Assembly: GCA_016584305.1 (NCBI GenBank)
Contig: JACEEZ010012922.1
Span: forward strand, 117,501-181,500
Reading direction: 5' to 3'
Length of the DNA: 64,000 bases
DNA from: Chionoecetes opilio
Taxonomy: Eukaryota; Arthropoda; Malacostraca; Decapoda; Majidae
Positions 43,787-56,123 of the stretch are shown piece by piece. Positions within the stretch are counted from its first letter, which is position 1, and every line of letters starts with the position of its first letter. The translations under genes and the position numbers were made by a program. The notes below the pieces were generated by a model. It was not told the origin of the DNA, ran no database searches, and saw nothing but the letters and a program-made list of their open reading frames with translations.

Positions 43787-46020
43787 ATGTCTTCCACGAG
43801 GTCCACTGACAAGTAATAGCTCGTAGGAGCCCCAGCAACTCAAGAGCTGCCGTCGAGTGTTCTCCCGAACCGTGAGGAAGTCCTGTGTGTTTTGCAGTAC
43901 CACGCAAAGCTAAACCCGCGTGATTTGGCGTTCTCAGTTCGGCAGACGGCACTCAATGTTCAACATCAGTACTCTAAGGCGAATATTCCGACCATTGATC
44001 CGTGTGATATCCTCAAGAAAGTACGGCGTCTACACGAAGAGTACAACGGATTGAAGAAATCAAAATCCCGGACAACAGGGCAAGCTGAGGAAAACCAAGC
44101 CAATTTCGTGGCTTGCCTAAAAAATTTGTTCTATGTAGCACATCGCGACGCCATGTCCAAGATCACGATCAAGGAGGACCGTGACTTCCTTGAAGCTCAG
44201 AGGAAGCCGGGCAGGCAGGGAAGATGGGTGGTATGGATCGGGCCTGGGTGGAAAAAGAGACACGGACACAGCAACGGAGGGACGATGACGGAAGTCGAGC
44301 TGCACAGGAAAGTCAAGCGTTCGCAGCAAGGCAGGTCACCGTTGAACTCGAGTCTTCGACCTCGTCCTCTTCGCCTGAAGAGCAAGACGTGATAGCATCT
44401 CCTTCACCAAAACGATCCCGCCGTGCACCATCGCAGAAGAAAATCATATCCTCGCAAGTTTCTGCTGCTCTGGACCGGACCAACATAAGTGATCGTAAAG
44501 CTGCACACGTGCTGCTTCCATTCGCGGAGGAGTTTGGAGCGAACACTCGAGAATTGTCGTTGAGCGCGAGCACGATCAATCGGCAGCGAAAACGTCATAG
44601 CCAGAAAAAGGCTGCAGAGCTCAAAGAAAAGTTTGCTCCTGATGTACCGCTCACACTCCACTGGGATGGAAAACTAATGCCATCCCTCACAAACGAAGGC
44701 GTTGTGGACCAACTGCCGATCCTGGTTTCTGGAGAAGGCGTGGAGAAGATCCTCGCAGTTCCCATCACTGACGGCAAAGCGGAGCCTACGGCAAACACCA
44801 TCCATTCCGTTATATCCGAGTGGGCTATCTCGGATCGAATTCGAGCGCTGTGCTTCGACACAACGGCGACGAATACGGGATCCAAGGGTGGAGTGTGCGT
44901 TCGACTGCAGCAAAGCCTTGTTCGTGATCTGCTGCATCTGGCCTGTCGCCATCATATGCTGGAAATTCTGCTGGGAACTGTTTTCTCGGCCCTCATCCCA
45001 GAAACATCTCAAAGTCCAGATATCGCTGCCTTTGTCCGTTTCCGAGAGTTCTGGCCGTATGTTGAACAAGACCAGTACAGGACAGCAAACGAAGAGCTCA
45101 AGGAGGACTGGGTGGACGACATCCTCAAACTCTGCCAAGGCTACCTCCGAAAGGACCACCCACGTGACGACTACCGGGAATTGTTAGAACTAGCCGTTGT
45201 GTTCCTTGGTGGAATCCCTCATGGACGCAAGAAGATATTTTTCCACAAGCCGGGAGCAGTCCATCGGGCTCGATGGATGGCAAGAGCGATTTACGCTCTA
45301 AAAATGTGGATCTTCGCGCCTCAGTTCGCAGAATACCAGAAACAGCGGCCGTCCAGTTCACGCGCAGTCAAGGCAGCAGTTCCTCCAAAACTGGACGAGT
45401 TCTGCATCTTCATCGTACCCTACTACATTCGAGCGTGGTTCTCAGCTGCGTGTTCAGCAAACGCCCAAGAAACGACCTTGACCTTTACAAAAGCCCTCGC
45501 GAAAGAGACGGACAAGGCGATCAGAGAGTCAGGGCTGAAAGCGTTGGGACGTCACATGTGGTACCTGTCTGAAGTGACAGTTGGACTTGCGCTTTTTGAC
45601 GATGAGATGCCCCTGGAGGAGAAGCGGAATGTTGCTGTCAACCTCCGAAGCATGGAGGGATCAGAGGAACCTCCACCCAAGGTTTGCGTCGAGGAGGCTG
45701 ACTTAGACAACAAGACCGTTGCCTCCTTCGTCACGAAAAACACTGAAAAATTCCTGGATCTGCTGGACATCGACAAAGGGTTCCTCGACGTCGATCCTAC
45801 CATGTGGGGGACGAACCCCATGTACCAGGCCGGGGCAAGGTGAGTACGTGGCCTTCTCGTCACCAACGACGCCGCGGAACGAGGGGTCGCTCTTGTGCAG
45901 GATTTCACTAAGAACCCTCGCACGAAGTCGGAGGACCAGCTGCAATGCCTCCTTCAAGTTGTCGAAGACCACCGGAAAATGTATCCGACGGCCAAGAAGT
46001 ATGGTCACTGCGCGACATGA
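43787..46020 (+). pseudogene. Transposase with D..D..CxxH..E architecture, nearly intact
   Basis: ATG at 43,787 follows a splice-acceptor-like TTTTTTACAG. Two stops at 43,814-43,819 interrupt after nine codons. The frame then reads to about 44,210, where a frameshift leads into the main 539-codon frame (44,224-45,843). That frame has HWDGK (Asp codon 44,665-44,667), CFDTTATNTG (Asp 44,857-44,859), LACRHH (C-x-x-H, 44,944-44,955), DYRELLELAVVFLGG (45,169-45,213) and LGRHMWYLSE (45,544-45,573). It ends at TGA 45,841-45,843. Past that stop the same frame continues with LLVTNDAAERGVALVQDF, whose Glu codon (45,877-45,879) I take as the third catalytic residue, and closes at 46,018-46,020. C-x-x-H after the second Asp is known from hAT, MULE, P and Kolobok-type transposases. 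I recognise similar proteins from other invertebrates, always uncharacterised. The decayed copy at 19.05-20.95 kb is a relative. Confidence 0.75.
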
Positions 46021-46142
46021 AGATATCGTCCAATCAATATAATTTTTCTGTCACTTTGTTTTTGTTGTAAAAGGAAAAGAATAAAGCATTCCTCGTTAAC
46101 TTCATTTCATTTTGAAATTCAACCTCTATTACTTGACGCACC

Positions 46143-46368
<226 letters not shown>

Positions 46369-46403
46369 TATACGGGCAGGAGATTTTCTCTGAGACAGAT
46401 CTC

Positions 46404-46760
46404 GTTAAAAGTGATAGCTAGTTCAGCGTTTATTATCTTCTTCTTTATTATCTCAAGAAGACGAGAAGCAAAAGCTATCTACCAATCAACGACATCGGTA
46501 ATAGGCTGCGTGGCAGGCAGACCGGCTATAAATTGCGCTTCACTTCGCATCTTAATCATGCTCACCTCAACTCCTGAGGAGAAAACATCTTCCATATGCT
46601 GCTGAAGAAGGGTTCTTAGACCCGAAATCGCGATACAGCAAACATGACAAGCTACGGCGAAGTCATAAAAGTGATTACAAAAGAGAATAAGACACTCTTA
46701 AGACAAAGAGAAAATAGCTCTAAGAAGATAATAAACGCTGAACTAGCTATCACTTTTAAC
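46404..46760. mobile_element. Foldback element with perfect 39-bp inverted termini
   Basis: 46,404-46,442 (starting GTTAAAAGTGATAGCTAG) is the exact reverse complement of 46,722-46,760. The ~280-base interior is unique within the window and holds a hammerhead-like motif at 46,597-46,640. The element lies between two (TA)n tracts. There is no open frame above 65 codons. Terminal repeats of this length fit a foldback/MITE or a rearranged Penelope-like element. Confidence 0.85.
46597..46640 (+). ncRNA. Hammerhead-ribozyme-like motif
   Basis: Elements in order: TGCTG (46,597-46,601), core CTGAAGA (46,602-46,608; fits CUGANGA), one extra A, GGGT-TCTTAG-ACCC hairpin (46,610-46,623), GAAA core (46,624-46,627), TCGCGATA (46,628-46,635), CAGCA (46,636-46,640). 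TGCTG pairs with CAGCA to form stem I. Cleavage would follow A 46,635. Against it: the extra A before stem II, a stem III too short to form in one molecule, and A instead of C at the cleavage position. Penelope-like elements and some other retroelements are known to carry minimal hammerheads with tiny stem III. Confidence 0.4.
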
Positions 46761-46762
46761 GA

Positions 46763-46791
46763 TATATATATATATATATATATATATTATT

Positions 46792-46825
<34 letters not shown>

Positions 46826-46842
46826 ATATATATATATATAAA
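46763..46842. repeat. (TA)n microsatellite
   Basis: Imperfect (TA)n right of the foldback element. Confidence 0.95.
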
Positions 46843-46918
46843 GTGGTATACTTGCAAGCCTCTCTAGTTATATATCTACTTTTGTCCTACTTTATCTGTA
46901 GTGAACCAGAAAGTCAAA

Positions 46919-46932
46919 ACACACACAACACA

Positions 46933-46963
<31 letters not shown>

Positions 46964-47009
46964 CACAACACACACACACACACACCACACACACACACAC
47001 ACACACACC
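46919..47009. repeat. (CA)n microsatellite
   Basis: (CA)n with CACC/CAAC interruptions. Confidence 0.95.
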
Positions 47010-48135
47010 AGTTGGAGTGCAAGGCTATTCATCTCATCAATTCACTTCCTCTTTCTCACTCTCGATTTGTGTCGGTTTCCTGATTCACTTTACAGCAACA
47101 ATTTCCACCTTATCTTCCTCGAGGCATCCCTAAAGCACACTCTCACATACTACTCCCAAACCCCCTCTCTCTCCCCCTTTAAAAACCCTCTCTCCACCCT
47201 TAAGCCCAAAACCCTCTATTCTCCCCTTAAAAAGTGACATTGATACAAATCGCTTCACAGACATTCAGACATTTCCTTTGCATGTATTAATCAGTCCATT
47301 TTCCTTGGTACGTGATACTTAAACTAATATTTTTCATCCCATACATACACAAAAGTTAACGGAAAAAAACACATAGTTACTGATATTTTTCCAGCTTTCA
47401 TTATATTTCTAAAATTCTTTCCTTAACTGACTCTTTTATTATTTTTCATCCCATACGTACAACAAAAGCTAAAGCAAAAAACTTGATAACTGTCTTTTTA
47501 TGTTTTCTATAGATTTACAACATTTCCTGCCCTAACTCCCTCTCTTTATAATTCGTAATGTCCTCTATTTCTACATTTCCTTCCTTCCTAGTCACTTTGA
47601 TGTAAAAACGATCAAAGTGTCACCAACACTTCAAGGAGACACATACAGCCATAATTTCTTCGTCGAATGTCATATTTTGGCAGTGAGGTTGTCATCGCGG
47701 GACTCCTCCATCAACCCTTGCCAATACACTGTGCCTTCCTTGTTTCCATGATTCACACACACACACGCACGAACATCGGCCTCTCGTGCTCCGCGTTGTT
47801 AGGCATGTCGTCCGTATGCACGCCGGGTAGCGACAGGGCAAATTAGATTGTGAAGAATTATATTCATATTGGTTATACACTGAACAGGATGAAATAAGAT
47901 GAGGAATAAGTAGAAGTTAAACACGGGTATGTTGTTGTTATGTTGTAGTGTTATAGTGAAGGTGATTATGAGATCTTGGCTTGATGAATAGAAAATAGTG
48001 AGGTAATCAATTCTGTGTTATATGTTTAGTGATTAATTGGTAGGTGTAATCAATAATAATAAAAAATAATAATAATAATAATAATGAACGTTTGATTGGC
48101 AATTACATCTGGAGAAAAAAAATTATGCTGATTAA
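47010..48135. other. No gene; a diverged ~120-bp duplication and (TAA)n
   Basis: AT-rich. TATTTTTCATCCCATAC occurs at about 47,328 and 47,449, each followed by related AAAAGTTAA/AAAAGCTAA sequence, a two-copy diverged duplication. (AAT)n lies at 48,050-48,085. Short frames show no motif. Confidence 0.5.
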
Positions 48136-48143
48136 TGTGTGTG

Positions 48144-48181
<38 letters not shown>

Positions 48182-48214
48182 TGTGTGTGTGTGTGTATGT
48201 GTGTGTGTGTGTGT

Positions 48215-48289
<75 letters not shown>

Positions 48290-48291
48290 TG
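48136..48291. repeat. (TG)n microsatellite
   Basis: About 155 bases of (TG)n with a few GG and TAT interruptions. Confidence 0.97.
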
Positions 48292-48917
48292 TTTACAACA
48301 TAACTTATCACTGTCAACCTATCAGCCTTCCTCTCGTCTTCCTCCTCCCCTCTTCGCTCCCCACACACACATCATAACTCCTCATTACCACAAACACTGT
48401 AAACCAAGCTCTAACAACTAGCTCCAAACTCAAGCTCAAGCCCTAATCTACCACCAGAACTACAACTACTACCATACCACCACCACCACTTCCACCACCA
48501 CTACTACTGCTACTACATAACCTTCTGACGAGCAGGACCGAATACAACCACATCAAACTAATCATATTCCAACCTCCTACCGCACACACATACCAGATAC
48601 ACTCCAACCATCCCACGACCCCTACCACCCACCCCAATCCTCCCCAACATAATGTAAGGAATGGCAGGTGAGGATACACGGGTGAAAAACGCAATCAGGG
48701 CTGAGGTAATAGGACTGAAAAACACACTTCTTAAGAACTATATTTAAACCTGTAAATTCATCTTGGACACAATATTAATTAACAGTGAAGTCTATCATAC
48801 GATGAAGGGAATAAAGTATAAAGGGAGGGAAAGTTACGAGAACGACAATAGAAGAAAGCAAAAGGACAGAAGTGGAAAGAACACCGAAAAAATAATACGA
48901 GATTATTATAAAAAACT
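48292..48917. other. No gene; short (CAC/ACT)n patch
   Basis: CAC/ACT trinucleotide words at 48,449-48,515. The remainder is unremarkable and a minus-strand frame here is Gly/Val-rich low complexity. Confidence 0.5.
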
Positions 48918-48927
48918 CACACACACA

Positions 48928-48994
<67 letters not shown>
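48918..48994. repeat. (AC)n microsatellite
   Basis: Nearly pure (AC)n. It lies inside a 184-codon plus-strand frame whose translation is TH-repeat; I regard that frame as spurious. Confidence 0.95.
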
Positions 48995-48997
<3 letters not shown>

Positions 48998-49370
48998 AAA
49001 GGACTCACATCTACATCAATGAAGATCTTTGCTCTGCCTCCCAAGAAATGTTCGAAACCAACTCCCTCAACTCCGGCATGCAAGAGAGCAAGGAAAAATT
49101 GCTTATTTTAAATACACAAAGCTTATCATCAAGGAGAGGACACATCCACCCAGAACACCTGACACCCAACATAAAGAGACAACAACTGAGACCTTCCCTG
49201 AACCGTTCAACACCGGCTCAAAACTACGTTCGTCCTATGAACCAGGTAGTGAATGCAGGTGACAAGGAGAGTAAGCGCTACAAATCAGCCGGCCAATGCC
49301 CCTGTTACGAACCGTGAGGTGACCTCGCAAGTAGTGGATACTGATAACATCTGTGGGTGGAACGCAGCCC
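48995..49370. other. No gene recognised
   Basis: An open frame continues through here on the plus strand from the AC tract, but its composition (S/T/N/Q) and lack of motif give no support for a gene. Confidence 0.4.
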
Positions 49371-49835
<465 letters not shown>

Positions 49836-49959
49836 TTTTAACATACGTATACATGAAGCCCAAAGGTGCACTTTCGTGTGCTACCTATCTTAAGGGCAAT
49901 ATACACATAAATACAAAGACCTAAAAACTAAAAACTACATTATATACATATTTGCATCA

Positions 49960-52850
49960 CTAAATTGTTTGTTGAGGCACTGTTGCTGTCACTAGTGTCA
50001 CAGTATCACTAGCCTCAGAGGGGTGGGCTTCGACAGTCTCCACCGATTGGCCGCCAACTTTACACTTTGTGTGTTCATCTCCTGGATGTGAGGGACAGCG
50101 GCCGTAAAAATGGTCCACATCCTGGAGACGCGGCCCACAAAGGTGCGTTGGTGCTGGCTGGCACGGGAAACGCGGCACCTTCACTAATCACCACTGGTAA
50201 GCACCGTTTTCGTGCTTCGCGTGGCGATTCTCGGAGGCTGTCGTAACCCAGCCAGGTGTGGCACTCCCTGCACCTGTGCCTTGTGGAATACCACAAGCGC
50301 CGCGACGTCCCTGCGGTGTTCCAGTGAGTCGATAGGACTCACTGGCTCGAACTGGGCTGGTGGGTCTGGGGGGTCTGGGGGGTCTGCAGCATCACCAGTC
50401 GCAGGGCTCGACGCTGGATGCTGTCCAGCCTCCTATTGTGCGAGGCTGCACACGACATCCAGGAGAGGGCGGCGTACTCTAAGTAAGGCCGTATCTGGGC
50501 CTTGTAGAGCAAGAGCTTTCCTCCCCTGTCGAGGAAGCTGGCTACCCTTCGCAAGGCAGAGACCCTGTGAGAGGCCTTTTTGCAATGTGTTGATGTGGCC
50601 GTCAAACCTAGCTCTCGGTCCACCTCTACTCCCAGAACCTTGACGGCTTCCTGGAGTGGGAGGGACAGCGGCCGTAAAAGGTCCATCCTGAGACGCGGCC
50701 CAAACCACAGCCTCCTTCCACTGCTGGCCCGGCAGCGGGGGACCGAAAAACCACCATTGCCTGTGTCTTCTCCGGAGCAAAGTTCACCTGCCAACGTGTA
50801 CCCCACTCCCTTGTATAACACGCAGCTGCTGATGAGGTCAATCAGCAGCTGTCAATGACAGGGACGCCCCTGTCATGTCGCGGGTAGGAGCAGGAGAGAG
50901 TACAGTCATCAGCGTAAGCCGAGACTGCTGGCAGCTGCTGGAGAAGATCGTCCACGTAGATGTTCCACAGGACTGGCCCAGCACAGAGCCCTATGGGACT
51001 GATGCTTCCACTGGCAGGGACTCAGAGGCCTGCCCGTTAATGACGACCTGGAGGGTTCTTCCCTGCAGGTAGTTCCCCAGGAGCAGCAGGAGGTCACCCT
51101 GGATGCCTTTTGCTCGGAGTTTTTCGAGAAGGCCTCCGTGCCACACCCTGTCAAAGGCACCACGAGTGTCCTGGCCGTCATCCAGGGCATCTGCCAGTTT
51201 CGGGTAAGGAGCATCAGCAGGTCAGAGGTGGACCGTCCAGGTCTGAACCCAAACTGTTGGTTCGAGAGGAGGTACTTGTCGCTGAGGTGACGACAGATTA
51301 CCTCTGCCATGATCCTCTCGAACACTTTCCCCACCACAGACAGCAAGGAGATGGGCCTGTAGTTTTTGGGGTCAGATCTGGAACTCCTCTTGTGAACAGG
51401 AAACCACTCGAGCCTCCTTCCACGCTGAAGGCCAGAAGGTTTCCTGCAGGCAGGCAGTGAAGACTGTGGTGAGAGGGACAGACAGCTCCCGGCGCACTGT
51501 TTAACAAGTGCGGGCGACGTCATCAGGGCCAGTGGCTTTTTGGTGTCGAGCCCTGGCAGGATGTGCTCGACTGCGCCTGCGTCACCTCCCCCTTGCACCT
51601 TGTGGACTGGTCTCTTCACACTGCTGCTCCAGACGAAGCGGGGGCTGCCGGGGGGCCTCCCACCTTCATATTTGCAGAGAAGAGATTAGCCAGCACCTGA
51701 GCCTTCTCCTTGCTGCTGACAGCCGCTGTTCCGTCCTGCTTGGTGAGGGAAGCAATTGAATCTTGGCGGCTGATTCCCTGTTTTTCCTTAACCAGGGACC
51801 ACTAAGTCTTGTTTCCCACGCCTGGGCCTCGTAGTTTGCGGCGCAAGTCCTCCTCCCACTTTTTTATGGCCAATTTGCTGAACACCACCATCCTCCTGCA
51901 GGTCGCCCGGTGCAGGTCCTTGTTGCGCCGAGTCGGGTTCCGCTTGAAGCGGAGCCACGCTGAGTACTTGGCCTCGGCAGCAACACGGCAACTTTAGCCA
52001 AACCATGGCTGATCCGTGGGCTTGGTGTGTAGTCGCGGTGTGGCATATGGCGTCTCTGAAGGGCCAGGAGGCGGGAAGTAGGGGCTCCGACATATTATCC
52101 GCCCCGTCCCGCAGCAAAGTACCCCACGCCGGTGACTCAGGTCACGGCGCAGGGAGGCCCAGTCCGCCTTATCCCACAACCAGACAGTACGGGAGGTCCG
52201 AGCCACGTCTATATCATCTTGTTAAGAAAGCGTGGTGGTAGAGCTGCCCACTAATTCCAGCTGGTGACAGCAGAGTGTCCCCTGGAGGTCAGAGATGACA
52301 GGGTCCAGTGTCCCCCCCCGCTCATGTATAGGAAGTTCACGTGGTCAGTCAAGCCCTGCACAGTGAGGAGGCTCTCATAGGCATGCTGTTCTAGGTGGTG
52401 GTTGAGGTCGCCCACCACCAAGACGTGCCTGCAGCGGTGCTCCAACATCAGGTCGTTCAGGGCCTCTGTGAGCTACTGGAGCGAGGCGGGTCCCTGCCCG
52501 TGGCGGGCGATACTGGCGCACAGAGTGGCTGATCGGTCCAGCCGCCAAACCGGAGAACATCACCTCCATTTTGTGAGGCGGACCACTCACGAGGTGCTGG
52601 GCTTCACTCCTTCCTTGAAGCAACAGCCACACCGCCACCTGCTCGCTCAGGGCGTTCCCCCTGCTCCATTGGTGTAGCCACGTTCTGCTGAGTCGGCTCC
52701 ACCTTCGTGTTGACCAGGTCTCCGTCACCAAAAACTACGCAGCACTATGTCGTAGTACCAGTTGTGGGTCAGGTCTCCGATGCTCGTTCGGAGACCACGG
52801 ACATTGCGGGGGGATCTTTATGTATGGCTTTGGGCTTTCTGGTCACCAGT
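49960..52850 (-). pseudogene. LINE ORF2 (endonuclease and RT), Jockey/CR1 type, minus strand
   Basis: Read on the minus strand from about 52,850 down. Endonuclease: NVRGLRTSIGDLTHNW-like start (about 52,800), HVLVVGDLNHHLEQ (about 52,430-52,390). A linker continues through 52,200-51,660 in changing frames. RT: DPKNYRPISLLSVVGKVFERIM (51,380-51,315), YLLSNQQFGFRPGRSTSDLLMLL (51,278-51,207), the AFDRVWH position near 51,150 in another frame, and YADD at 50,905-50,916. The C-terminal part is VKVLGVEVDREL (50,645-50,608), SALRRVASFLDRGGKLLLYKAQIRPYLEYAALSW and LDSIQRRALRLV (to about 50,390). The frame then ends near 49,960. All main blocks are present, so the copy is nearly full-length but carries several frameshifts. 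It is GC-rich compared with its surroundings. Confidence 0.88.
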
Positions 52851-52963
52851 GGAAGGGGGAAGCTAAAGGGCCTGGTGTCCGGGGTGGATAGATTTTAATG
52901 GGCCGGCTGAGATCTCGATGGGGGGGAGGGCTCCACTGCCGGCCCTGGCTAGGGCCCCAGGCC

Positions 52964-53221
52964 TCTCTCTCTCTCTCTCTCTTCTCTCTCCTCCTCTTCT
53001 CCTCTCTTCTCTCCCTCTCTCCTCATCCTCCTCGCTCTTCCCTCGTCTCTCCTCTCTTTTCCCACCTCTCCCCCTCTCTCTCTCCCTCTCTCTCCTTCTC
53101 TCTCTCTCTTCCCCTCCTCGTCTCCTCTCTCCTCTCTCCTCTTCTTTCTCTCTCTCTCTCTCTCTCTCTTTTCTCTATATATATATATATTATATATATA
53201 TTATATATATATATATATATA
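52964..53221. repeat. (CT)n then (TA)n microsatellites
   Basis: CT/CCT tract 52,964-53,172 followed by (TA)n 53,177-53,221, just upstream of the minus-strand LINE and left of the Tc1-like transposase. Confidence 0.95.
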
Positions 53222-53404
53222 TTAGTGTATATTATATTATATATTCTATACTTGCGTGTACACGGATTGAAGCTGCACACATACGACTTGTCTACATGCC
53301 TAAATAGTCAAAGGTATTTTGATGACCCATGGTTGATCGATTATGCTAACTGCCGTGATCGCTGTTCTAGCTGTGTGACCGGTTTTTAAACGGGTTTTGG
53401 TAAT

Positions 53405-53613
53405 TTGAAAACGTTAACGTGGAAAGGCTCACGGGCACCCGGCCCGCGGTGTATGCCACTGCTCTGGAGGAAGTGTGTTTCATCGCTGTCGGTCATGGCC
53501 AACATGCTACGATGTCCGCGGTGGGTGCAAAGGAGTCGTTGCGCTACGACCCTTTTTCCCTATGTTTTAACCAAGAGAAAAACATTCAAGAAACTGAGGA
53601 TAAGTCTGAATAG
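53405..53613 (+). CDS. Candidate first exon of the Tc1/mariner-like transposase
   Basis: Open frame ending at AATAG|GTAAGT, a strong 5' splice donor (GT at 53,614). An acceptor TTCCCCACACAG|G lies at 53,790/53,791. Joining them keeps the phase and puts the exon in frame with a helix-turn-helix-like [10 protein letters not shown] segment at the start of the next exon. The translated exon itself shows no recognisable motif. An overlapping frame starting at 53,419 is an alternative reading, so this exon is only a candidate. Confidence 0.35.
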
Positions 53614-53790
53614 GTAAGTAATGAATCACATGTATATTTTGTAGTTACAGATAAAACAGTCAGAATGTTTCACAGTTACCCATGACAATAAAAGGGAATA
53701 CTATTTTGATTAATATACCGTGATCATAAATCATTAAATATTATATTTTCAAGCATTTTATCTAATCTTCTGATGTCCTTCCCCACACAG

Positions 53791-55129
53791 GCCTTATGAT
53801 CGTGTTGCAGAGACCATAGGGATGCCCGTAAAAGCAGTGCGGTTGATGATGCAGCGCAGCACGGGTTCTCGGCATGCAGATACACCACCTGGGACAGCCA
53901 CTCCTCCCGTAACACCGCCATACTCCCCGACACCCAATGCCACACCACCCGTCTTTGACAGTTTCACTGTTGGTGCCATTCGCCGCCATGTACATGCCAA
54001 GTTTCCAGCAAAGGAAACCTTTACTATTGGCACCCTGACTGAAGGTTTAAAAAGGGCAGGTATTATTCCAAGGGAAACCTCAGAGACGGCGATGTGGCGA
54101 GTGCTGCACAACATGAGGTTCCACTACAGGACGTCACAGCTGAAAATGTATCTAAGGAAGGAGTCGTTGGATATCGTGTGCCGGCGTATTGAGGCTCTCC
54201 GAGCGCTCCAGCGACATCGCAAGGAGGGTAGACAGGTGGTGTACGTGGACGAGACGTGGTTCACCACCCGAATGCAGCACAACAGGGAGTGGGTGGACAC
54301 ATCCCAGCCTGCCACTAGTGCCACCTATAGCCGTCAGGTGCCACCTGGAGAAGGGGAGCGATTTGTGGTAGTAGCAGGTGGCACAGTCGACGGCCTCGTT
54401 CCAGATTAATTCCTGTGCTTCACTGCAAAAAATAAAACCGGCGACTACCACGGAGAAATGAACGGCAACCTGTTCCTCCGCTGGCTCACGTCGCAGCTCC
54501 TACCGGCGCTGGGTGAGCCATCAGTGCTGTTTTGGGATAATGCGCCCTACCACAGCCAGTTGACGGAGGAGAGTCGCTGCCCCACCACCGCCACCAACAA
54601 AGCGGAGCTGGTGAAATGGCTGGAGTACCGCAAAATCCCCTTTCCATCACACGCCACACGTCCCGAGCTTCTGCAACTCTGCAAGAAGAACCGGCCAGAA
54701 GCACGGTACACGGTTGACAATGTCATCCGTGAATGGGGTCATGACGTCGTCCGACTGCCACCTGCGCATCCTGAGCTTAACGCCATCGAGCAGGTGTGGG
54801 GCTGCATGAAGCGGTATGTGCGCTCCATGTTGCAGCGGTTCACCCGGGCAGGCCTACAGGTGAGGCTAGAAGAAGCCAAGCTTTGCGCAACAAAGGAGGT
54901 GTGGGCAGTTGTGGTACGACGAGCCAGAGCCTTCGAAGACGAGTATTGGTCCTCTGACAACATACATGCAGGTGTGGACCCCGTCACCATCTCCATCGAC
55001 AGCGATGACGAGGATGAGCTCTTTCTCGATAGTGATAATGATGAAAATAAGATATATGGTCAGTTATATGCATTATTAATCCACCCAACATATACCCGCT
55101 GTCTATCTTTGTCTGCAATGAATCTTTAA
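53791..55129 (+). pseudogene. Tc1/mariner-like transposase, wide D-to-E spacing, one stop
   Basis: One frame from 53,792 to 55,129, broken only by TAA at 54,407-54,409. N-terminal helix-turn-helix ([17 protein letters not shown], 53,792-53,842), a P/T-rich linker, then a second DNA-binding-like region ([17 protein letters not shown], 54,022-54,072). Catalytic core of the DDE_3 type: first Asp in VYVDETWF (codon 54,248-54,250), second in LFWDNAPYHS (54,536-54,538), and Glu in LNAIEQVWG (54,788-54,790). 83 residues separate the second Asp from the Glu, against 34-41 in classical Tc1 and mariner. I recall a Tc1/mariner family called Sailor with DD82E that this may belong to. The C-terminus is acidic (SDDEDELFLDSDNDEN). 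The stop would remove the second Asp and the Glu. Confidence 0.85.
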
Positions 55130-55544
55130 CACATGTCTGCTAGAACGCATTTCGTATGACACTCTCCTCCTAACGTCAGGATTAATGTATTTATGTATTT
55201 CTTATTTGACATTTGATTTACGTTCTTACTCTGCTCTTGAATCGCCGCTCCATTTCCACCCTAATTCCTTTCCGACTCCAACCCGATGTCCTATAAAGGA
55301 TCAAGCAATTACCTCATCCCATCATACGCACAACGTGGACTATGGAAAAGAGGTTCATATACAACTTTCAATGGTTGTATAATTACCCAACAAACCTCAT
55401 ACAGCACTTAAGCAACAGCTAATTATGCTGGAATATCACTGTCGTGTGTAACACCATAACATACTTAGCATATTCTTTCGGGTTAGCATGCATTATAGAC
55501 AAGTATCATGTGCATGGCGTCATATATCATGTACAACGCAAGTG
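55130..55544. other. No gene recognised
   Basis: AT-rich sequence after the transposase, possibly the 3' part of that transposon. No terminal inverted repeat that I can match to the 53.2-53.4 kb side. Confidence 0.45.
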
Positions 55545-55917
55545 GACGAGAGAGAGAAAGAGAGACGAAAGTATAGGAGACTAGGAACGTGACGGGGAAG
55601 GCGGGGGTACGAGGGTGGAGGAAGGCAAGAGGGGAGGGAGGGGAAGCCGGGAGGGGAGGATGAGGGCGTGGCTTGATACACGTCACAAGTACGTCACTTC
55701 ATCCCCTGTCCGAATATCTACTTGCCTCTTGCCAGCTTCGCCGTAAAATCCAAGAGTAAACTCCTTCATTAAACACACTTGGCAATGCACTCTACTGCCA
55801 TAAATTAGGGGTTGGTCTCAGATAAGCTGTGCCAAACTGTCACTTTGATCCAACTGTTTGTTTAGGAGATATTTGCGAAAAACGATGCCTCATGGGGTCT
55901 GAAATGGATAGTAGTTC
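55545..55917 (-). repeat. Long inverted repeat, right arm
   Basis: Reverse complement of 49,371-49,733 with scattered differences, starting with a GA tract and ending GGATAGTAGT. Shared landmarks include GGGCGTGGCTTGATACACGTCACAAG, TATCTACTTGCCTC and CAAACTGTCACTTTGATCCAA. Confidence 0.85.
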
Positions 55918-56123
55918 TGGTCTTATACATAGCACAACAGTAGAGGCTACCGCGGATGGCAACGCTGACGCCACTGGTTCAGATAGAGGTGCTATACCAC
56001 CCGGTCACGCGGAAGTGGCAACATGAGGGGTAATAAAAAGTAAGAAAGAATAGCTGTTGTAATTGTTAACTCTTTACTTACATCCCTATTTATTTGATGG
56101 ATTTTATATTCCCATTTCATTCA
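55918..56123. other. No gene recognised
   Basis: Unique sequence between the right inverted arm and the next MITE. Confidence 0.5.

Noticed and set aside
48763..49317. 184-codon plus-strand frame
   Set aside because: It spans an (AC)n microsatellite and the remainder is low-complexity without motif.
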